Source: Bacillus chungangensis (GTDB taxonomy: Bacteria; Bacillota; Bacilli; Bacillales; Bacillaceae_C). Taken from it: a DNA stretch of 64,000 nucleotides. The DNA lies in the NCBI RefSeq assembly GCF_030812995.1, contig NZ_JAUSTT010000012.1:78512-142511 (forward strand). The letters run 5' to 3'. The first letter of the stretch is position 1; every line of letters begins with the position of its first letter. The translations under genes were made by a program, and so were the position numbers. Below, in pieces: positions 10,198 through 19,613 of this stretch. The notes beneath the pieces were generated by a model, which saw nothing but the letters and a program-made list of their open reading frames with translations, was not told the origin of the DNA and ran no database searches.

Positions 10198-10632
10198 TTC
10201 GTAAGTATCTTTATTCAGCAAGGATTCAAAAGACAAGTATCGTTACACCGTATCGAATATTACGTATCCGATATAAACAAATTCGACTTGCTTTGCTAAT
10301 ATCCTTCTTTTCCACAAGGAAGTTTTACTTTATTGCAATAATAAAAAATGAATATAGGCATTGAAATAATTTCATGCTATAATATTTGAAACTCAATTTC
10401 CTAAATTCGGAACATAATGATAAGTGAATACTTTTTATTGTTTTTAAGAGATAGCGGTAAACGGTTACTCAGGGAGCTAATGAGTGTGATGTTTTCGTCT
10501 AAACTTAACAGGAGCTTCTCTTGTTGGTGGAGAGTGGTTTTACCTGTAAAATGCGTTCTGCAAAACTACTTTTATTGCGTCATATTGTTTTAATGTTAAA
10601 TAAAAATTTAATCATTACGGGAGGTTTTTTTC
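10198..10632 (+). other. Intergenic region with repeat tail and possible structured leader of pxpA
   Basis: A fragment of the intergenic repeat's 3' end (GGAAGTTTTACTTTATT, near 10318) is present. Between about 10545 and 10500 bases upstream of pxpA, the stretch 10505-10548 can fold with ACAGG pairing to CCTGT and an inner CTCT/AGAG stem. No known riboswitch class is recognised. The promoter of the pxp operon must lie here. Confidence 0.4.
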
Positions 10633-11412
10633 ATGTATCAAATTGATTTAAATTGTGATTTAGGAGAAAGTTTTGGCGTTTATAAGATAGGAATGGATGA
10701 GGAGATGTTAGATTTAGCAACATCAGTAAACATTGCCTGCGGTTTCCATGCAGGTGATCCAACAGTGATGAGAAAAACTGTTCAACTTGCTTTAAAGAAA
10801 GGGGTTCACATTGGTGCTCATCCTGGTCTTGATGACTTAAAAGGGTTTGGAAGAAGAAATATTCCGATATCTGCAGTAGAAGCGTATGATCTTGTGATGT
10901 ATCAAATTGGTGCTCTCTATGGAATCATCAAAGGGGAAGGGGGAGTAATGCAGCATGTAAAACCGCATGGGGCTTTATATAATATGGCGGCCAAAAATAA
11001 AGAGTTAGCGGAAGCAATCGCCACTGCTGTCTATAAAATAGATGAAAATTTAATATTGTTTGGTTTATCTGGGAGTGAATTGATAAAAGCTGGAGAAAAA
11101 TTAGGATTAAAAACAGCACAAGAAGTCTTTGCTGATCGAACGTATCAAAAGGATGGGACATTGACACCGCGCACCGACGCTCATGCACTTATCGATAAAA
11201 GTGAACAAGCAATTCATCAGGTGATTCGAATGGTGAAAGAAGGAAAAGTTCATTCTATACAAGGCGTGGATGTACCTATTAAGGCTGACACGGTTTGTAT
11301 TCATGGCGATGGACCCTATGCAGTTCATTTTGCCAAGGAAATACGTCAGGCGCTTAAAGATTCCAAAGTAGTTGTACAAGGGATCAGATCGAATAGAGTG
11401 AAAGGGGACTAA
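10633..11412 (+). CDS. pxpA: 5-oxoprolinase subunit PxpA (LamB/YcsF family)
   Basis: A 259-residue LamB/YcsF protein, the hydrolase subunit of the prokaryotic ATP-dependent 5-oxoprolinase that opens 5-oxoproline to glutamate. The N-terminal signature [12 protein letters not shown] and the [11 protein letters not shown] motif near residue 37 are intact, as are [13 protein letters not shown] and [10 protein letters not shown]. Ribosome binding site GGGAGG precedes the ATG. It opens a run of six co-directional genes and is followed after three bases by the NRAMP-type transporter. Confidence 0.95.
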   Translation: MYQIDLNCDLGESFGVYKIGMDEEMLDLATSVNIACGFHAGDPTVMRKTVQLALKKGVHIGAHPGLDDLKGFGRRNIPISAVEAYDLVMYQIGALYGIIKGEGGVMQHVKPHGALYNMAAKNKELAEAIATAVYKIDENLILFGLSGSELIKAGEKLGLKTAQEVFADRTYQKDGTLTPRTDAHALIDKSEQAIHQVIRMVKEGKVHSIQGVDVPIKADTVCIHGDGPYAVHFAKEIRQALKDSKVVVQGIRSNRVKGD

Positions 11413-11415
11413 TAG

Positions 11416-12633
11416 GTGAAATTACAGAAAACATTATTCTCACAATCTACGAAAATGAATTGGTCAATGTTAATGGGGGCTGTTTTTCTTATGGCAACCT
11501 CATCGATTGGCCCCGGGTTTTTAACACAAACAAGTGTGTTTACTGAAACTTTATTAGCTAGTTTTGGATTTGTCATTTTAGTATCCATTGTATTAGATAT
11601 TTTTGTACAAACAAATGTTTGGAGAATCATTGTAGCTGCTGAAAAAAGAGGACAAGATATTGCTAACATGGTGTTTCCTGGACTCGGCTACATTTTTTCT
11701 TTTTTTATCGTAATAGGAGGACTAGCATTTAATATTGGAAACATTGGTGGTGCTGGTCTTGGAATAAACGTATTATTTGGGATTTCTGTCAAAACAGGAG
11801 CGATAATTAGTGCAGGAATTGCCATTTTTATTTTTGTTGTAAAAGAAGCTGGCAAAGTCATGGATCTTTTTATCCAACTTGCAGGGGTAGTGATGATTGG
11901 CTTAACTATCTTTATCGCTTTTAAAACTTCACCTCCGGTTGGAGAAGCAGTAATCAAGACAATTGTACCTGATCAAATTGATATATTAGCGATCATCACT
12001 TTAGTAGGCGGGACAGTCGGGGGGTATATAACGTTTGCAGGGGGACACAGATTATTAGATGCAGGTGTTAAAGGTGTGAATGCAGTTCCTCAAGCAACAA
12101 AAAGCTCAATTTTAGGTATTTTGATCACTTCAATTATGAGAATTGCACTTTTTTTGGCAGTACTTGGTGTCGTATCAAAAGGTTATCATTTAGATTCCGA
12201 TAATCCGGCGGCTTCTGCTTTCCAATTAGCTGCTGGAAATATAGGCTATAAAATTTTTGGTATTGTTATGTGGACGGCAGCTGTTTCTTCAGTAATTGGT
12301 TCTGCATATACGTCCGTATCGTTTATTCGTTCCTTTAGCAGGCGGATAGAAGAGCATCATAAGTGGATTATTATCATGTTTATTGCTGTCTCAACATTGT
12401 CTTTTATCACAATAGGAGAACCAGTAAAGGTGCTTATCTTAGTTGGAGCATTAAATTCTTTGATACTGCCATTTGCGCTTGGTACACTTCTCATTGCAGC
12501 CCATAAGAAAAATATTGTCGGTATGTACAAGCATCCCATTTCCTTAACAATATGTGGCGTATTTGTTGTTATCATTACTATTATTATGGGTGGGTACACA
12601 ATCATCAATGAGGCTGCAAAAATATTTTCTTAA
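11416..12633 (+). CDS. ycsG: NRAMP-family transporter (YcsG type)
   Basis: A 405-residue membrane protein with about eleven hydrophobic segments and the NRAMP-type start SSIGPGFLTQTSVFT, matching the YcsG group that sits next to ycsF/pxpA in Bacillus. The GTG at 11416 follows AAAGGGG. Its position between oxoprolinase subunit genes suggests it imports something the pathway needs, either a metal or the substrate; NRAMP homology alone points to a divalent metal, but this subgroup is not well defined. Confidence 0.85.
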   Translation: MKLQKTLFSQSTKMNWSMLMGAVFLMATSSIGPGFLTQTSVFTETLLASFGFVILVSIVLDIFVQTNVWRIIVAAEKRGQDIANMVFPGLGYIFSFFIVIGGLAFNIGNIGGAGLGINVLFGISVKTGAIISAGIAIFIFVVKEAGKVMDLFIQLAGVVMIGLTIFIAFKTSPPVGEAVIKTIVPDQIDILAIITLVGGTVGGYITFAGGHRLLDAGVKGVNAVPQATKSSILGILITSIMRIALFLAVLGVVSKGYHLDSDNPAASAFQLAAGNIGYKIFGIVMWTAAVSSVIGSAYTSVSFIRSFSRRIEEHHKWIIIMFIAVSTLSFITIGEPVKVLILVGALNSLILPFALGTLLIAAHKKNIVGMYKHPISLTICGVFVVIITIIMGGYTIINEAAKIFS

Positions 12634-12874
12634 TATAGAAGAAGTTATTTTTTGACAGTTTAAATCTGTTACAAATGATGTCCACGAACCGATCATCCAA
12701 TTAAATCTAAAAATACATAATAATGAGATTTATTAGAAAAAGGTACTGTTATCACGATGATAAGCTGACCAGATAAAAATCCTCTTGTATTTTTATGTAA
12801 ACACATCTATAATAATTTCATTAGTCCGTTTTTCGGAAAGTATATACCGAAATTTGAAAAAAGGATGTGAATAG

Positions 12875-13633
12875 ATGGATCGACTACATGTAGAAGAGCA
12901 AATATCCTTTTCATGTGAGCAACTAGGGGATACTGCGATCATCATCCAATTTGGTTCGGAAATAACTCCGGAAATTCATGAAAAAGTGAAAGCATTTACC
13001 AATGCTTTAGAAGAAAACCCGTTTTATGGATTTATCGAATGTGTTCCAGCATTTACGAGTGTAACAGTCTATTATGACCCGTTTTTAGTTTTTCAAAATA
13101 GGAAATTGTCTGACGGCGCTACTAATATTGAGTCCGTCAGTCAACTAATTTCCTCTTATTTGAAAGGGGTTACAAAGAAACTTTTATTGGAAGAAGTAAA
13201 TCAATCACGCAAGATTGAAATTCCTGTTTGTTACGGTGGAGAATATGGACCAGATTTAGAAGCAGTCGCAAGCTATCATGATCTTACGGTTAATGAAGTG
13301 ATTAAAATCCATTCAGAGAAAGAATATGTCGTTTATATGATTGGTTTTGCTCCTGGTTTTCCATATTTAGGTGGAATGTCAGAAAAGATCGCAACTCCTC
13401 GTAAATCAACACCGAGACTCACTATTCCTGAAGGAGCAGTTGGCATTGCTGGTAAGCAAACAGGGATTTATCCAATCTCTACTCCAGGTGGATGGCAGAT
13501 TATCGGACGTACACCGTATTCTCTTTTTAACACTAGCAAGTATCCTCCTAGTCTTTTACAATCTGGAGATGTGATTAAGTTTGTCCCGATTACGATTACT
13601 GAGTATGAAAAGTATAAGGAGACAAGTGTATGA
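12875..13633 (+). CDS. pxpB: 5-oxoprolinase subunit PxpB (KipI, AHS1 domain)
   Basis: A 252-residue AHS1-domain protein. Known homologues are B. subtilis KipI, first described as an inhibitor of the sporulation kinase KinA, and PxpB of 5-oxoprolinase. Visible motifs include IPVCYGGEYGPDLE, the signature VYMIGFAPGFPYLGG and the TPGGWQIIGRTP segment. A TATAAT-like element in the 240-base gap upstream suggests a second promoter inside the cluster. Its stop overlaps the pxpC start by four bases. Confidence 0.93.
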   Translation: MDRLHVEEQISFSCEQLGDTAIIIQFGSEITPEIHEKVKAFTNALEENPFYGFIECVPAFTSVTVYYDPFLVFQNRKLSDGATNIESVSQLISSYLKGVTKKLLLEEVNQSRKIEIPVCYGGEYGPDLEAVASYHDLTVNEVIKIHSEKEYVVYMIGFAPGFPYLGGMSEKIATPRKSTPRLTIPEGAVGIAGKQTGIYPISTPGGWQIIGRTPYSLFNTSKYPPSLLQSGDVIKFVPITITEYEKYKETSV

Positions 13634-14640
13634 GTATAAAAGTCATTCATCCTGGTTTTCTAACAACCATACAAGACTTAGGAAGATATGGGTTTCAAAA
13701 ATATGGTGTTTCGGTAAGCGGTGCAATGGATCCTATTTCTCTGCGTATTGCTAACCTTTTAGTAGGCAACGAGGAAGGTGAAGGTGCTCTTGAAATAACA
13801 TTAATGGGCCCTTCGTTGACAGTAGAGAGAGAGATGATGATTGCGATTACTGGTGCAGACTTATTGCCGACAATTGACGAAAAAAAAGTTCCAATGTGGC
13901 GTCCTGTATTGATAAAAAAAGGAAGTACGTTAAAATTTAATGCTTGCAAAATTGGATGTCGGGCCTATCTTGCTGTTGCAGGAGGTTTTCAAGTTTCAAA
14001 AGTAATGAATAGTAAAAGCACATTTGAACGAGGAGCTTTTGGAGGATATCATGGCAGAAAATTGCAAAATGGAGATATTCTCGAAGTGAATGAGATATCA
14101 GAGCAAGTAAAAACCATGATGGAACGAGTAGAAAGGGAAAGTGCTAGTTCTTTATTCTTTCCGATGCCTTGGTATGTGCAGCCGGAATTATTCTTTTCTT
14201 TTAAAAAACACGCTCCGGTTCGAGTCATGCGTGGTGAGCATTTTGATCAATTGACACTATCAAGTCAAAGTAATTTTTTTAAGCATGATTTTAGCATTTC
14301 TTCAAGATCGGATCGGATGGGATATAGACTTTCTGGTTCAAAAATATCATTAAAGGAACCAATAGAACTGCTTTCAGAAGCGGTCTCGTTAGGAACGATT
14401 CAATTACCGCCTGATGGTAATCCTATTATGCTTCTGGCAGATCGTCAAACGACAGGGGGATACCCAAGAATCGCTCATGTAGCAACGGTAGATATTCCAG
14501 TAGTAGCGCAAAGAATGCCTGGAGATAAGATACATTTTAAAGAAATAACTTATGAGCAGGCCCAAAAGCTTTATATAGAGCGAGAACAACAATTAGAAGA
14601 ATTAAAGATAGGTATTCACTTTAAAATGCAAGAAGGATGA
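13630..14640 (+). CDS. pxpC: 5-oxoprolinase subunit PxpC (KipA, AHS2 domain)
   Basis: A 336-residue AHS2-domain protein, partner of PxpB. Motifs: HPGFLTTIQDLGRYGFQKYGV at the N-terminus, LEITLMGPSL, the RVMRGEHFD segment near residue 198 and SDRMGYRLSG. It overlaps pxpB by ATGA, so translation is probably coupled. In urea carboxylase the same two domain types (AHS1 and AHS2) form the carboxyltransferase part, which bears on the biotin genes that follow. Confidence 0.93.
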   Translation: MSIKVIHPGFLTTIQDLGRYGFQKYGVSVSGAMDPISLRIANLLVGNEEGEGALEITLMGPSLTVEREMMIAITGADLLPTIDEKKVPMWRPVLIKKGSTLKFNACKIGCRAYLAVAGGFQVSKVMNSKSTFERGAFGGYHGRKLQNGDILEVNEISEQVKTMMERVERESASSLFFPMPWYVQPELFFSFKKHAPVRVMRGEHFDQLTLSSQSNFFKHDFSISSRSDRMGYRLSGSKISLKEPIELLSEAVSLGTIQLPPDGNPIMLLADRQTTGGYPRIAHVATVDIPVVAQRMPGDKIHFKEITYEQAQKLYIEREQQLEELKIGIHFKMQEG

Positions 14641-14671
14641 ACAGATTTTGTGGAGGGAGAAGAAAATTTTT

Positions 14672-15160
14672 ATGATAAATTTTAAAGAAATGAAAGAAAT
14701 GATGGAAATATTTGATCGCTCTTCGATTTTTAAATTGAAAGTGAAAGATGGAAGCAACTGCTTTATGCTTGAGAAAGAACAGTCGCAATCCCAGCAAAAA
14801 AGAGAAGAACAACCTAGACAAGAAAGTATGGAAGACGATCCTTTTTTGTCTATCAATGAGGCATCCATAGAAACGAAAGAAATACAAAATGAATCAGGGG
14901 AGTATCAAGTAATAGCTCCGATGGTAGGTACATTTTACTCTCGTTCTCATCCAGATTCGAATCCATTTGTTCAAGTTGGCACGGAAGTAAAAACAGGTGA
15001 AGTCCTTTGTGTTTTAGAAGCAATGAAATTATTTAATGAAATACAAGCAGAAGTGAGTGGGGAAATAATAGAAATATATGTGAAAGATGGGCAATTGGTA
15101 GAGTATGGACAGCCAATATTCAACATTCAAAGAACACTTTCAAATCATAACGGCAACTAG
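14672..15160 (+). CDS. accB: Biotin carboxyl carrier protein
   Basis: A 162-residue biotin carrier. The start at ATG 14672 gives [19 protein letters not shown], the usual AccB N-terminus, with GGAGGG upstream; an in-frame TTG at 14648 precedes this site. A charged linker (residues 40-75) leads to the biotinyl domain [13 protein letters not shown] and the biotin attachment motif EAMK with lysine 119. It lies between pxpC and a biotin carboxylase gene and is probably a dedicated paralogue rather than the housekeeping carrier; that is inference from position. Confidence 0.9.
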   Translation: MINFKEMKEMMEIFDRSSIFKLKVKDGSNCFMLEKEQSQSQQKREEQPRQESMEDDPFLSINEASIETKEIQNESGEYQVIAPMVGTFYSRSHPDSNPFVQVGTEVKTGEVLCVLEAMKLFNEIQAEVSGEIIEIYVKDGQLVEYGQPIFNIQRTLSNHNGN

Positions 15161-15180
15161 ATCTTAAAAGGGGGAGTGAA

Positions 15181-16533
15181 ATGTTTAATAAAGTATTAAT
15201 TGCCAACCGCGGTGAAATTGCTGTTAGAATTATTCGTGCATGCAAGGAAATGGAAATTAAAACGGTAGCAGTTTATTCTAAAGCAGACAAGGAAGCGATG
15301 CATGTTAAATTGGCAGACGAAGCATATTGTATTGGTCCATCAACTGCTAAGGATAGTTATTTACATATTCCTTCTATTATGGCTGCAGCAATTGCTGCAA
15401 AAGTGGATGCTATTCATCCTGGCTACGGTTTTCTAGCTGAAAATCCTGATTTTGCTGAAATTTGCAGCAAGTGCAATATTACCTTTATAGGACCTAATCC
15501 AGCATCGATTTATCAAATGGGTGAAAAAGCAACAGCAAGAGAAACAATGAAGAGAGCAGGAATACCTATAGTCCCTGGAACTGATGGCCTAATTAACAAT
15601 ATGGACGAAGCAATGATCATTGCAAAAAAGATAGGATATCCGGTTATTGTAAAAGCGACAGCTGGAGGAGGAGGAAAGGGGATGCGGCTAGCCTATAACA
15701 AGGATGAGCTGCAAAAAGCAATTCGCCATGCTAAAACAGAAGCTGAAACAGCTTTTGGGAACGCTGGTGTTTATCTAGAAAAATACATAGAAGAGCCTCG
15801 TCATATAGAGGTGCAAATTATTGCAGACCGACATGGAAATATTGTTCATCTTGGAGAGCGTGACTGCTCCATTCAAAGAAGGCATCAGAAACTTATTGAG
15901 GAAGCGCCTTCCCCTAAAATGACAGAAGCATTGCGGCTAGAGATGGGAGAAGTTGCTGTGAGAGCAGCAAAAGCTGTCCATTATGATAGTGTCGGAACAG
16001 TTGAGTTTTTATTGGATAAATTTGATCATTTTTATTTTATGGAAATGAATACACGGATTCAAGTTGAGCACCCGGTAACTGAACTTGTCACTGGGTTAGA
16101 TTTGATAAAAGAACAAATTTCCATTGCAGCTGGCTATCCACTTCGCTTGCAGCAAGAAGACATAAAAATGAGTGGTTGGGCTATAGAATGCAGAATCAAT
16201 GCTGAAGACCCGACTAAAAATTTTATCCCTTCTCCTGGAAAAGTGGAAGTGTATCAACCTCCAGGTGGTTTTGGCATTAGAATAGACAGTGCTGTTTATG
16301 CAGGGTACGAGATCCCCCCTTTCTATGATTCAATGATAGCAAAGGTAATTGTTTTGGGTAAGGATCGTCATGAAGCAATACAAAAAATGAAGCAAGCACT
16401 TCGAGAATTTTGTATTTCTGGTATAAAAACGACAACCCCCTTTCATCTAAAGCTATTAGAGCATGAACAATTTGTAAAAGGAGACTTCCATACAAAATTT
16501 TTAGAAAATATATCAATTACTTTAGATGATTAA
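15181..16533 (+). CDS. accC: Biotin carboxylase subunit
   Basis: A 450-residue biotin carboxylase that uses ATP and bicarbonate to carboxylate the carrier's biotin. The N-terminal [20 protein letters not shown], the ATP-grasp glycine loop GGGGKGMR near residue 162, the [17 protein letters not shown] segment and the catalytic [14 protein letters not shown] are all intact. It is 20 bases behind the carrier gene with a GGGGGAG ribosome binding site. No carboxyltransferase alpha/beta genes follow; a terminator ends the run. Confidence 0.92.
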   Translation: MFNKVLIANRGEIAVRIIRACKEMEIKTVAVYSKADKEAMHVKLADEAYCIGPSTAKDSYLHIPSIMAAAIAAKVDAIHPGYGFLAENPDFAEICSKCNITFIGPNPASIYQMGEKATARETMKRAGIPIVPGTDGLINNMDEAMIIAKKIGYPVIVKATAGGGGKGMRLAYNKDELQKAIRHAKTEAETAFGNAGVYLEKYIEEPRHIEVQIIADRHGNIVHLGERDCSIQRRHQKLIEEAPSPKMTEALRLEMGEVAVRAAKAVHYDSVGTVEFLLDKFDHFYFMEMNTRIQVEHPVTELVTGLDLIKEQISIAAGYPLRLQQEDIKMSGWAIECRINAEDPTKNFIPSPGKVEVYQPPGGFGIRIDSAVYAGYEIPPFYDSMIAKVIVLGKDRHEAIQKMKQALREFCISGIKTTTPFHLKLLEHEQFVKGDFHTKFLENISITLDD

Positions 16534-16594
16534 GTATTTTCTTTAGGGGCAGGGACTGCCCTTATAGCATAGCTAACAAAAGTATCTAGTGCCT

Positions 16595-16649
16595 AAGAAG
16601 CTCCCGCTTCAATCAAAATCGCAAGGTCGATAAGTGGTGAGTAGTTCAA
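16595..16649 (+). mobile_element. Solo right end of an IS200/IS605-type element (TnpB guide-RNA scaffold-like relic)
   Basis: CTCCCGCTTCAATC ... ATCGCAAGGTCGAT ... AAGTGGTGAGTAGTTCAA has the shape and closing TAGTTCAA of right ends of TnpB-bearing IS200/IS605 elements. A close relative lies at 22781-22834. No tnpB or tnpA frame is nearby. Confidence 0.55.
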
Positions 16650-16677
16650 GTGGAGACAAAAAGATTTTATCATACCT

Positions 16678-16724
16678 GACCTTTTTCGATAAATGAGATA
16701 ATCGAAAAAGGTCGTTTTATTTTT
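16678..16724 (+). terminator. Terminator of the pxp-accBC operon
   Basis: GACCTTTTTCGAT (16678-16690) pairs perfectly with ATCGAAAAAGGTC (16701-16713) around a ten-base loop and is followed by a T-rich run. Confidence 0.88.
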
Positions 16725-16843
16725 ATCTAAAAAAGATCTTTCTTTTAGAATGTCTATTTCAACTTTTTTTCTTATCCAGTATTCACAGAATCTATCTATA
16801 AAGAATTAAAGCTTTAATCGTGCATTTTTACCAATCTAGTACC

Positions 16844-17605
16844 CTAATTATTCACGTTAAATCCAAGGTTTTGTGATATTTCTGTTGCTGCAGTCTTTAC
16901 TTTTTCAATATATTGAGGCAAATTTTCTTTTTGGAAATGAAGATCGATACTTGCTATACTAAGGCCTGCTATTACTTCGCCTTTATAGTTAAAAATAGGA
17001 GCAGCTACTGAAGTAGTATGGTTTTCAAGTTCGGAATGACTAATCGTATATCCATTTCTTCTTGCCGTTTTTAATATTTCCTGCAATTTATTTTTATCCG
17101 TAATGGTTCCTGCTGCCAACGGCTTTAATTCTGTCGTTTCTAGATAATGATCAATCTCTTTGTCTGATAAATAAGCAAGAATAATTCGTGAACAAGCTCC
17201 AGCATATAGAGGAGATCTCCTGCCTATGGCAGTATAAAGCCTAACAGGTTCATTTGTATCAAGTTTTTCAATATAAATCGCTTCATTCCCATCTCGAATA
17301 ATCAAATTAATTGCTTTCCCAACATTGTTTTGAAGCGTTTCCATAATAGGGAGTGCGATTTGTCTAATATCTAGCCGTTCTGCTACTAAATGACCGAATT
17401 GTAAAAAGGAAAGTCCTAGTGAATACTTACCGGTTTCATCTTTTTGAAGAAATCCCATCTCTTCAAGAGAACCGATCATTCTATAAACGGATGTTTTTGG
17501 TATTCCAGAAACTTGAACTATTTCGTTAAAACTTAACTTTGAATAGGTTAAAAATAGATTTAATACGTCCATTGATTTGACGACGGTTTTATTTTTGTTT
17601 TGCAT
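16844..17605 (-). CDS. IclR family transcriptional regulator (KipR-like)
   Basis: A 253-residue IclR-type regulator: an N-terminal winged helix (residues 1-65, with NEIVQVSGIPKTSVYRMIGSL) and a C-terminal effector domain with YAGACSRIILAYLSDKE and VAAPIFNYKGEVIAGLSIA. It is convergent with the pxp/acc operon. The B. subtilis counterpart locus carries kipR, an IclR repressor of the kip operon, so control of the neighbouring operon is likely. AAGGAG stands before the ATG. Confidence 0.88.
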   Translation of the reverse strand: MQNKNKTVVKSMDVLNLFLTYSKLSFNEIVQVSGIPKTSVYRMIGSLEEMGFLQKDETGKYSLGLSFLQFGHLVAERLDIRQIALPIMETLQNNVGKAINLIIRDGNEAIYIEKLDTNEPVRLYTAIGRRSPLYAGACSRIILAYLSDKEIDHYLETTELKPLAAGTITDKNKLQEILKTARRNGYTISHSELENHTTSVAAPIFNYKGEVIAGLSIASIDLHFQKENLPQYIEKVKTAATEISQNLGFNVNN

Positions 17606-18288
17606 TTAGTATCTCCTTTTTAAAGTAATGAACATTAAAATATGCTAGAAAGAGCACTTATACAAAAAATCCGATAAGTTAAAAAAGAGGTCTGCAATAA
17701 TTGAAGTTACAGTGATTAGAAAAGCCTTTGTTATAAAAGGATAAACGAATTTGAATGCTCATCCTTTGTTTGGTATGCTACAAGACTTTTTCAAACAGTT
17801 TGAAAAAAGCTAGTTACTGTTGAGAAGCGAAGGTAAGCGTTCTTAATCATATCATATCATGAATAAATGAATAAGTGGTTTTTATCACTAGTCTTTTGAA
17901 AGAATTGAAGAAGTCTACATTTTTTCTTGAATTGGACGTTTTCAGTAGGAATGATATTTTTTAAAAAAAGAAAATCGCTCGATGTAATGTTACAATGGTA
18001 ACTGTTTGCGGCTTTTTTCATTTCAGCGATCAGGAAGGAGAGTTGTCTATTGAACAATGGGGTCAGCTCTTTACTATTATGTTTTTCGCTATTAAAAGCA
18101 GCCAATTGAAATGTTTGTTGTTTTAAGGAAAAATGGCGTGCTCGCAATGATCTTATCAAGGTTTAAAATGAATGGACACAATTTTAGAGAAGTTGATATG
18201 AATAAACGAACGATCAGCAATAAAATTTGTATCATTCATTTCAACAATAAGATAGATGTAATCAATGATGTGAATGGAGAAATAGTCA
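17606..18288. other. Intergenic region, no convincing gene
   Basis: 683 bases between divergently read iclR-type and nuclease genes. A 100-codon frame on the minus strand (17857-18159) starts at TTG without a ribosome binding site and resembles no family I know; a 69-codon plus-strand frame overlaps it. I call neither. Promoters for both flanking genes must be here. Confidence 0.4.
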
Positions 18289-19050
18289 ATGAAAAAGTTG
18301 TTCATGTTGATCATGGTTAGTATGATCATGATCACAGGATGTGGGATTAATAATACGATACAAGTGGTAAATGAAAAAGCAGAGACTGTTCATTTAGGCT
18401 TAAAAGAAAAAGAGCTGCAGCAAGACATATCTGGTATTCCTGCTAAAGTGGTTAATGTAGTGGATGGGGACACAATCGATGTGATGATGAATGGCAAAAA
18501 AGAGCGGGTTCGTTTCATTCTCGTTGATACGCCAGAAACGAAGCATCCTCAGATGGGTGTTCAGCCATTTGGAGAAGAGGCATCCAATTTTACAAAGGAA
18601 CAGTTACTTGGTCAAGACATCATTTTGGAATTGGATGTAGCCGAGCGCGATCGTTATGGAAGGCTACTCGCTTATATTTGGCTAAACGGGAAGCATTTTA
18701 ATGAGATTCTAATAGAACGAGGATTGGCTCGTGTCGCAGTATTTCCACCTAACACAAAATATGTTGATAGATTTCGAGAGATTCAACAAACTGCTCAAGA
18801 ACAAGCAATTGGCATTTGGTCGATCGAAAATTATGTCGAAGAAAAAGGTTTTAACAAAGAAAAAATAAAAAAGAATCAATCATTAAAAGAAGCGAAAAGC
18901 GGCTGCAAGATAAAGGGGAATATTTCAAGTTCAGGGGAAATGATTTATCATATGCCTGGAGGTGTCTATTATGATCGAACAAATCCAGAAGAATGGTTTT
19001 GTTCGAAAGAGGAGGCCGAAAAAGCGGGATATCGTGCGTCAAAAAGATAA
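18289..19050 (+). CDS. Thermonuclease-family lipoprotein with C-terminal sunset-type domain
   Basis: A 253-residue secreted nuclease. The N-terminus is a lipoprotein signal with lipobox ITGC (cysteine 18), so it should be anchored outside the cell. The staphylococcal nuclease domain (about residues 50-185) shows [37 protein letters not shown] and the arginine-containing RGLARVA. A lysine-rich linker leads to a small cysteine domain ([34 protein letters not shown]), common in extracellular nucleases. GGAG lies nine bases before the ATG. Confidence 0.9.
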   Translation: MKKLFMLIMVSMIMITGCGINNTIQVVNEKAETVHLGLKEKELQQDISGIPAKVVNVVDGDTIDVMMNGKKERVRFILVDTPETKHPQMGVQPFGEEASNFTKEQLLGQDIILELDVAERDRYGRLLAYIWLNGKHFNEILIERGLARVAVFPPNTKYVDRFREIQQTAQEQAIGIWSIENYVEEKGFNKEKIKKNQSLKEAKSGCKIKGNISSSGEMIYHMPGGVYYDRTNPEEWFCSKEEAEKAGYRASKR

Positions 19051-19090
19051 TGCATAAAAAAAGCATACATCTACATAACTTGGTCTTTTA

Positions 19091-19213
19091 ACTAGCAAGT
19101 CAAGCCCATTACCTCAAGTGTTACTAGAATTTAGTTAGAGGACAACAGAAAGTCAAAAGCCCGATTTGTTCGGGCTTTTGTTCTGCTTCTTAATCGAGTG
19201 GGGAATACTTTAT
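19091..19213 (+). repeat. Modular intergenic repeat, copy C (short derivative)
   Basis: Keeps recognisable pieces of the family: ACTAGCAAGTCAAG, GGACAACAGAAAGTCAAA, TTTGTTCTGCTTCTTA and ACTTTAT. Both internal modules and the 3' hairpin are missing. Its remaining central hairpin now looks like a terminator for the nuclease gene. Confidence 0.65.
19155..19184 (+). terminator. Terminator inside repeat copy C
   Basis: AAAAGCCCGA (19155-19164) pairs with TCGGGCTTTT (19170-19179) and is followed by a short T-rich stretch. The matching position in other copies is a weaker GTCCGATT/GGTTCGGGC hairpin. Confidence 0.75.
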
Positions 19214-19454
19214 TATCTGTACTTTCATGTATGAATGCACTGCGCTTTGACATGATTAGTGAACGCAACAGATGTTGAACTAAAGCTTCTGCATCAGTAA
19301 AAGATAATATCATGAAGCGATCGTTCGGTAGTCTAGTAAATACGATGTTTGCATGGTTAGCAGTTTTTAAGCTGATTACTGGTGAAAGAGATGCAAAAGC
19401 AATATGATGAAAAAGAGGCCAAACGTTGATTTAACAAAAGCAGCAACAGCCTAG

Positions 19455-19469
19455 ATAAGAAAAACTTAT
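19455..19469. promoter_or_regulatory. CcpC-type dyad upstream of acnA
   Basis: ATAA-N7-TTAT (ATAAGAAAAACTTAT) is the dyad bound by CcpC before citB and citZ in B. subtilis. A second inverted pair AATAAC/GTTATT lies at 19477-19494. A weak promoter candidate is TTGAAA (19469) with TATTTA 16 bases on. Confidence 0.55.
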
Positions 19470-19613
19470 TGAAAACAATAACTTTCTTGTTATTTACTTA
19501 TGTGGCTGATTGTATTAAGATGGATACGATTGGCAAGCTTGATGGGTTATCCATGTAAGACTTTTTGTCAAAAAAAGAAGTTTTTATTGATTTTCAAAAG
19601 AGGGGGAATCAAC

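Noticed and set aside
17857..18159. 100-codon minus-strand frame between the IclR-type and nuclease genes
   Set aside because: TTG start without ribosome binding site, no recognisable family, and overlapped by another spurious frame.
19313..19408. 31-codon frame MKRSFGSLVN... upstream of acnA
   Set aside because: No ribosome binding site and no recognisable sequence; it lies in the aconitase upstream region.
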